Shown piece after piece: positions 57,255 through 64,000 of a stretch of 64,000 nt of DNA. The position numbers were made by a program, and so were the translations under genes. Origin of the DNA: Thunnus maccoyii (Eukaryota; Chordata; Actinopteri; Scombriformes; Scombridae); contig NC_056550.1 of assembly GCF_910596095.1 (NCBI RefSeq), forward strand, positions 4,030,001 through 4,094,000, in the 5' to 3' direction. Positions within the stretch are counted from its first letter, which is position 1. Every line of letters begins with the position of its first letter. Below the pieces are notes generated by a model, which did no database searches, was not told the DNA's origin, and saw only the letters and a list, made by a program, of their open reading frames with translations.

Positions 57255-60200
57255 ATAATTGTTAATGATTGGGACACTAAAATATAGGATGAATCATTTA
57301 TGAGACTGAATCAGTGAATTGGTTATCATTTCCCTGTCTTCTAGGATTGTGCCCCCGAGGTGGACTTAATGTGAATTAAATCCAATTCTTAATAGCTCTG
57401 TCATCCCTACATAAATAATAAAGAAAATATAGGAAGAAATAAAGGAAGACTCATCTATAGTTGTGACAAATGCAGAGATGGAGTATAAATGACAAATGAC
57501 AAATAAAATGGACATTATATTTTATAGACCAAAGACTATGCTTGTTGATCATTTGGTTTTAGGGGACAGAAACTGCAGCTGACAAAGTGGAGTCATTCTG
57601 TGCCTTCTTAATCCTTGGCTTGGGCATCCTCTAATCATTTGTGTATGTAAACTTCATTGCTAATTTGGATGATTTGCAAAACCAATTTTTGCAAACAAGT
57701 ACCTGGAACACAACAAAAGGAGACTGATCTTATGCAAAAATGTGGGATTTTTTAATGTCCATGTTTTCCACAAGCCTGAAACAATTTGTGGGTGTGATGT
57801 GACAATTTATTAGTATGTGTTATGCAATGCAATTCCATAGGCTGATTTTTTGGCAACAACGTGCCATCTTCCGAGCCACATGTCAGCATCTTATGCACTT
57901 CTGGGCATTCAGATGTATAATATTTTCAAAAGAAGATAAATAAGCATATTAAATAATAACCCAATAAGTACATGCATCTATAAGAATTCCAGTAAGCCCC
58001 AAATTTAAATGCCTTGGATCCTGCATATTACAGTACATTGTGGGGTTAATATTCCCTAAAGCTAGGCTGGGTATCACTCACAGGATCAATGATTAAAAGA
58101 CAGCATATTAGGTGTAAATATACGATATTGGTAATGGTACATTTATAAATAGTTAACCTCTCTTACAATATACGATTAGACAAATAAAAATCGGAAAAAA
58201 AGAAAAATGTGCTGGGTAAAAATACTAAGAGTACTGTAAAATGAACAGATCCCGACCCTAAAACATTGCCTGTAGAGACAGACACAATGATGAATGAAAC
58301 AGTACAATTAGAAAAAAGGCTGCAAACATGGGTAATATTTTTAATTAAATAGTGCCATCATTTAACGGCTTGTCCAGTCTCTGCAGGTAATCAGATAATT
58401 AGTTTATTCTATCCTCTGTGCCAAGCTGTAATTTCCTGTTCTTCTGATAGTACAATGAACCAGTAAAATATATACATGAATTGTAGCTATATTTCTTATA
58501 TGTTTATAGAGATGAATTTATGTAATACCAAATCTAATTCAATCAATTCAGTCACTTCAAAAACATGTTCTCTTTCTTTTTTCCTCTTTCTGTTTTGTTA
58601 AGCTTGGTCTTTTCTGTTTGGATTACTGTCTTCTACATTATAAATTGTTTAAACTGGAAACAGCAATCAGTTGTTTTGGAGTTCCACAGTATGTTTGCTA
58701 CTCGCTCTGCTTGTTTGTTGCGCTTGACCACCTACAGTCCTGCTTTGTGCTTTCATTCAAATTTGATTCTCTGCATGCAAATGTTGGTGGCATTCTTTTA
58801 AAATATAGCTTCACAGCAACCATTATTATCACTTTAAACAGTAATTAATAGACATTCTTCACCAACCCACATATTCATAGTGTTAATTTGTATTTTGATT
58901 ACTTATTATTCTCTGCTAAATAGTTGGGCTCATTATTTGGATTTTATTTGGATTTTGTGTCTCTTTGTCATACAATGCAAATATGCTCATCAATGTTTTT
59001 GCATCAAATACAAATTGAGGATTACAACAAAGGACTGCAGAATATCACTGCACTTTCACACTGTAACTTCATCATTGTTGGGTCTGCTGATGCTGTTGGG
59101 TTTGCATTTACTCTCACATCAAAGGTAAGACATCACTTCTTTGAAAGAATCTTTGAAACATAGATTTTATTTGATTCAGCTACTGGTAATATTACTCATT
59201 ACAAAAATATTTAATGTTGACAAAGTGCAGTTTTGCAATTCAAAAGTTAATTTTATTTACATTTCAGCAGATATTAAAAGCAATTTACTGTACTGTACTA
59301 ACATCTAGTATAATAATATAATATTCTGACATAAAATGAAGACATCAAATTAATTTAATCGAAACATGACCATGTAATGCACAAATCTGCAAATATAAAT
59401 TTAATGTTACTGACAAAATGCTAAATGTATATTTGCAGAGTGATACTGGAGAACTAGATTGTGTTATATGTCTTTAATTGGCCGAAACAATGTATCTAAC
59501 TTTTCCTCACTGTTTTGGCTCTCCATCGACATTACTGTAAATTGGCAATTTTAATACCCCAAATCATGGAAAATTAAACCAGGCCTCTCCAAAAGGCAGC
59601 TTGAGTTTTACGCAATTTGACTTGGTTGACAGGTGCTATTAATGTGGTACGATCAAAACTTTATTTTGCACTTAATCATTTATCTGACAACAGAATCAGA
59701 AAAATATATTAGAAAAGTGTACAGCATAAGGTTTAACTTGTTGAGACCCAGCAGTAACTGGGCTGTTTCTGTCCCAGTCAGCACAAGACAATGGCTTTGA
59801 TGCACATGTTTTGTAAAATAATTAAAAGGAAGGAGATTCAATGATTTTGATGAAGAACTTCCCAGGAAAAAAGTGTGTTTTTCCCCCTTAACTCAAGATC
59901 TTTCTAATTATTATAATAGATCAGATTATGAGCAAGATTTGTTCCAGATTTACATCTTTATATTGACCATCTACCTTAAAATTCTAACCAATTCTCCCAT
60001 TATCTGCACATAGTCAGTGATACTGTGAGAAACTTACTTCTAACATACAGTGGAGACAGAGAGCGAATGGTGAAGTTTTGGGTCAGTATTGGCTGAGTAA
60101 GAATTAACTCCAGTAACTCCAGTATGACACATTAGAAACAAGCCCATCTAGATTCCCGTTGAAGCTCGTGTAGATGTGGTCTTATAAACATAGCAACTAC
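57255..60200. other. Intergenic stretch, no gene recognised
   Basis: AT-rich. Overlapping hydrophobic open frames at 58565-59163 (for example LLSLVFSVWITVFYIINCLN) have no recognisable family signature, no splice context and a conflicting frame, so I leave them unassigned. Confidence 0.5.
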
Positions 60201-61300
60201 AACTGTGTCATGTATATATAAACTTGATTTAGTCTCACTGAGATGAAGATTTCTTTAGAGTACAACAGGGAGAAAGAAAACAAGCATAGCCAGGCGTAGC
60301 AAAAGCACAAAGACATTCACCACACATATCCAGACCAAAGCACATACAGCATCAGAAACAAACACAGACATCACTAAATAAACTCTAGGGTAAAGTCTTA
60401 CATTAGCCAAAGGGGTAACTAAACAGTCCTGAGATCTGTTCTGGTGACCAGTGGTTTTGAGGTGGAGAAGAGAAGTGATATACTGAGGCAGCTTTTGCAA
60501 GAGACCTTTATAAATAAAAATGATGGAATGTAGTTTTCTTCTTGTTGCTAGTGAGGACCAGCCTACTTTTTCATATCAGTTATGTTTATGACATTTATCT
60601 CTTGTAATGAAACACACAACACAATGATAAACTGCGTCAAGCTGTTTTAAGGTAGAGCAAGCAGCATGAGAATAAATTATTTCTCCATTGTCAAAGACAG
60701 ACATGATGGTTGACTGTACAATCATTTTCCTGTTCTCAAGACAGAAAATTCTGAATATTCTGATATTAGAACCCCATTTTTATCGTTAGTTTCTCTGCCT
60801 GTTGCTCCACATGCAGTTTGAAAGTGAGACTACTATTCTACTACTAATCCAAATTCCCTGGCATTTATAAGATTGGACAATTTCAATTTCAGTACCAGAA
60901 AGTGTTTGGATGGCAGGTATATGCAAACTGGAATTATGGGTTCTTGAGAATAAAACATGTTTTGTCTTGTCAGTACAAGATTGAGTTAATGCAGAGATAT
61001 CTGAAGAATTTTAAAGGCAGATTGTAATCTAGATATGGCTTGAGTTGAAGAATAACCAAATGCCTGTAGACTGCATAAATATCTGCATAAATATGGATAA
61101 GTCTGTGTTGGAGTGACAATATTTTTATGTAGAGAGTAAATAGTAAAAGGCCCAGCACAGACCCTTGTGGTACCCAGTTATTTATCCCTAGGGAGGTTGG
61201 TTTTAGACCATCACTACAGCTTGTGTGTATTCCATCAGACAAATATGTATGAAACCAGTTCTTGGCAAAACAGCCAAAGCAAGACAATGTTGTTTGTTGA
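60200..61300 (-). pseudogene. LINE reverse transcriptase remnant (L2/jockey-like)
   Basis: From 61290 downward the minus strand reads a LINE reverse transcriptase: WFHTYLSDG, then VPQGSVLGLLLFTLYI, then IHIYADIYAVY, where the catalytic YADD should be. It continues after frameshifts into EKVGWSSLATRRKLHSIIFI, YKGLLQKLPQYI and RSQDCLVTPLANVRLY. The catalytic motif is damaged and several stops are present, so it is dead. It sits directly upstream of the lectin gene start at 61381. Confidence 0.8.
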
Positions 61301-61380
61301 GTAGTTTGTCAATAATCATGCTCTTATAATTTCTCTTACAGTGTAATGACAGAACAGTAAAAGAAAGCACCATTATTGCC

Positions 61381-63976
61381 ATGGAGGGGAAGACTTTTAT
61401 TATTGTGGTCTTATCAGGTTAGTATAATTAAATGTTTGTATTTCTTTGACACACTTTACAATAAGGTAATTTTTAGTGGTTACCAAAGAAAAAGAAGGCT
61501 GCAGTACAAATCAGGAACTAACAGTTTATTATCTCTACCTAACACATGGGCCCCTATTTTAACCACGCAAGCACAACAAGCACAGTGTGGTAGGTCTTGG
61601 GTCCATGGACCGTGTGGGTGGCTCCATGTGCACCTGCTATTTTGGTTCACGTATGTGTAGCAGCGCAATGTGCAGAAGGGCTGATTATAGATCAGCGGGT
61701 GTGGTGAATATAAAATAATCTCTCAGCCAGTCCCATTACATGTCTCATTGCTTTGAAACACTTGTGCCAATCACAGTTAAATGTGATAATGATAGCTCAA
61801 CAAACCAAAAGCTGAAATGTCGGTTGCTCCAAAGCGCCATGACATGAACACACATCACTAGAAATCTGAAGCCAAAGACAGGTGGTGTAGGTTTTTTTCA
61901 TCGTTGAGTGACTATAACAACAATATAAAAAATATGTATATATATATTTGGTGAAGCCATTTATATGATTCCACTGGACCGAGGCTATTTCACCCATAAT
62001 TCTCATATATCTCACTTCGTAAATGATCACATAGTTTGGTAAATAATGTTACGCAGAAGCGTTTGCACCAAAAACTATTTCAACGTGAGTTTCTGTTTTT
62101 GCGAAAAAGAAAGCTGGAAAAGGCTATTATGAGCCCTAGTAACCGACGTCTCCCACATAAACAGGCAGAATATCAAGTTATAACCGACAAGTAAGGTGTG
62201 GGCCATCGTGTATGGTTATTTTATAGCAGCCTGGTGTTGCTTTCAGGAGATTTAATGAAGATGAACACCATGAACAACTGTGCGTAACGGCACCGTGCTC
62301 TGGTGCAGCACCTCTCTAGTTGAGGCTGCAGATTTATCTACATATCTGTCCCATGCCTTCAGATGCTGCAGGAACTGAACATGAAGAAGAAGCTTTTCAT
62401 ACAGTATAAAGCAGCTGTGGACAGCAGATACAATAACCCAAATTAATTAATAGATCCATGCGGACTGATTTACTGACTTTCCTGCTTTAACCACTTTAAA
62501 GGTTTTTTCTGTGCCGATTTTGGTTGGAGAGTGTTTAACTGAAATAACTTATTTATATTTCAAACATTAATCTGTTATTGCAGCACTTTGCAGCAAGTAT
62601 TTAGTTTTCTGTTGTTGATAAAAATCACCAAAGTGGCAGCAGATAGACTTGGTTCTGAGATGTCTATTTTCAGCCCAATGTCTGGGACCAAATTTCAACC
62701 AAAATACAACAAGTCACATTAACTCCCCTCCCACTTAGGGTGACCAGATGAAAATAAGGAAAATTCAGGACAGGGGAGTTGGGGTGGGCGTGGTCATGTG
62801 GCCACAGTGAGTGTGGCTTCCAGTACATTACATGCAGTGTCAACAAACACAGTGAAACGTGTAAGTCATTAGGAAAAAGAAACACAATGATTGTGTTGTA
62901 TTTAACAGTGTGTGAATCATTATCTGTTACATAAAATGTATTTTATTTTAGTCATTTCATCAGTGCGGTGCCTATCACATCTGTCACATTGTGCATGTCA
63001 GATCACTACTTCTCCATGGCTACCTGCAGCTACACTTGCACTTACACCCCTGTCCTCCCGACTGCAACTTCTGCTATCATCTGCACTAGAAAACAAAATG
63101 GCGAAAGAGCATGCATGTGTGTTACTTTGTGGCTAAACCAATACTATTGACACAATATCCAAGTTCAATTCACTTAGCCTCATAGGCCCGCAGTAATATT
63201 TTTGCTTTTGGCTGAATGTCCACCAGGTCCCGGGACACTGGACTCCATGTCAGCGATGGATGGTTTAATTTCCTGCTGTAAATGTTTTAATTCAACAACA
63301 TCATAGCTACGCATTGCTGCTATGCATAGTTATTTATCAATTCATGGCACCACTGTACACTGCTAAAAAAAACTTTAACAGCCATAATTCACATCGGCTA
63401 TGGACATAACAGTGCCTGTCTGTAGTATTTAATGTTTTATTAGGCTTGACAATAAATAAGATAAATTGGACCTCTGTTTTTGAGCCTCTATGTCTTACAG
63501 TCTTGTTTAATGGGTAACTAAATATATGTTTTTCCCCCTTACATTCACATGTTCAGTGCTAAAGCCATCAATATCTTTTTTCATTATCACAGGACTGTGT
63601 TTTCTACCTGCCTGTTTTCCCCATGACTACATTCTTGTCAAACGGGCATTGACTTGGGCTCAAGCCCAGAGCTACTGCAGGTCAAAGTACACGGACCTGG
63701 CCACGGTTTTCAACGAGGGAGAGCAGAAAAAGCTGGTGGACATTGCACGAGAATTTTTTACAGGTCATGTCTGGATAGGACTGTATGATGATATTAACAG
63801 CTGGAGGTGGTCATTTGAAAAGGAGGATTATTATGGAAAAGAGGCAGAGTTCAGGATGTGGAGAGGTGGTGAACCCAATAACACTGATGGATATGAGAAC
63901 TGTGTAGAAATACTGGCTGATGGGTTATGGAATGGAAGGCCTTGCAAACGGATGAAACCGTTTGTCTGCTACAACG
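61381..63976 (+). CDS. Secreted C-type lectin-domain protein, 5' part (runs off the right edge)
   Basis: Exon 1 (61381-61417) encodes MEGKTFIIVVLSG, a signal-peptide start, and ends with donor GTTAGT in phase 1. Exon 2 (63593-63976, acceptor TATCACAG, donor GTAAGA) joins in frame with LCFLPACFPHDYILVKRALT, completing the signal peptide and opening a C-type lectin domain. The domain shows TWAQAQSYCRSKYTDLATV, HVWIGLYDD, WRWSF, a GGEPNN motif, ENCVEI, LWNGRPC and FVCYN. The EPN triplet is the mannose-type Ca2+/sugar-binding motif, but the usual WND is WNG, so Ca2+ coordination may be altered. Exon 2 ends in phase 1 (63976), like the lectin exon at 22491-22822, so at least one more exon must lie beyond the window. 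It looks like the fish multi-domain mannose-receptor-like lectin group. A 5'UTR exon boundary at about 61341 is possible. I found no frame damage in the visible part. Confidence 0.87.
61418..63592. other. Intron 1 of the C-type lectin gene, repeat-bearing
   Basis: The part at about 61545-62320 begins CATGGGCCCCTATTTTAACC and contains GCGTAACGGCACCGTGCTCTGG. The wording resembles a dispersed DNA element common in fish, but I could not pair its ends. At 62738 TTAGGGTGACCAGATGAAAA begins another dispersed-repeat-like segment. No exon is recognised within the intron. Confidence 0.45.
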
Positions 63977-64000
63977 GTAAGAAAACATGTCATAGAAGCA

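Noticed and set aside
58565..59163. Hydrophobic open frames reminiscent of a chemoreceptor fragment
   Set aside because: The hydrophobicity comes from T-rich DNA, two frames compete over the same bases, and I found no family motif, start context or splice site that would support a receptor gene.

Overview
This is vertebrate nuclear DNA, almost certainly from a spiny-rayed (percomorph) teleost fish. The reasons are split genes with GT-AG introns, a fish-type rpl23 with intronic H/ACA snoRNAs, fish-type C-type lectin genes, and many teleost repeats (hAT relatives, L2-like LINEs, a Ty3/gypsy gag remnant, a tRNA-headed SINE, CA/GA/AAT microsatellites). There are no operons, CRISPR arrays or prokaryotic features. 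I could not find a wholly new biological system; the interest lies in gene-structure oddities and nested transposons.

Layout. 1-22.2 kb is a gene-free, repeat-rich stretch. It holds two inverted 756-bp hAT-type non-autonomous elements (4195-4950 and 9910-10665), a broken hAT transposase gene (about 9609-12412, minus) into which the second one jumped, a further hAT C-terminal remnant (5233-5433), and a CpG-rich terminal-inverted-repeat element with TAA target duplications (17654-18320). 22.2-23.0 kb is a broken C-type lectin gene fragment whose splice acceptor was the target of a SINE insertion. 25.8-30.8 kb is the complete ribosomal protein gene rpl23 (plus, 5 exons, 140 aa) with three intronic copies of a SNORA21-type H/ACA snoRNA. 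34.5-41.1 kb is a three-exon secreted VWC-domain gene of the VWC2 (brorin)/VWC2L family (minus, 251 aa). 45.0-54.7 kb is smarce1 (BAF57, SWI/SNF subunit; minus, 10 coding exons, 498 aa). 55-61.3 kb is again repeats (a high-copy percomorph repeat, a gypsy gag remnant, a LINE reverse transcriptase remnant). 61.38 kb to the right edge is the start of an apparently intact secreted C-type lectin gene (plus), which runs out of the window.

The genes do not form a pathway. rpl23 and smarce1 are housekeeping genes, the VWC gene is a putative secreted BMP/TGF-beta modulator, and the two lectin loci look like members of a lineage-expanded immune lectin family on either side of the conserved block. Exon boundaries were set by hand from splice signals and reading-frame continuity. 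The rpl23, smarce1 and VWC exon sets each close in frame to the exact codon (423, 1497 and 756 nt of coding sequence).
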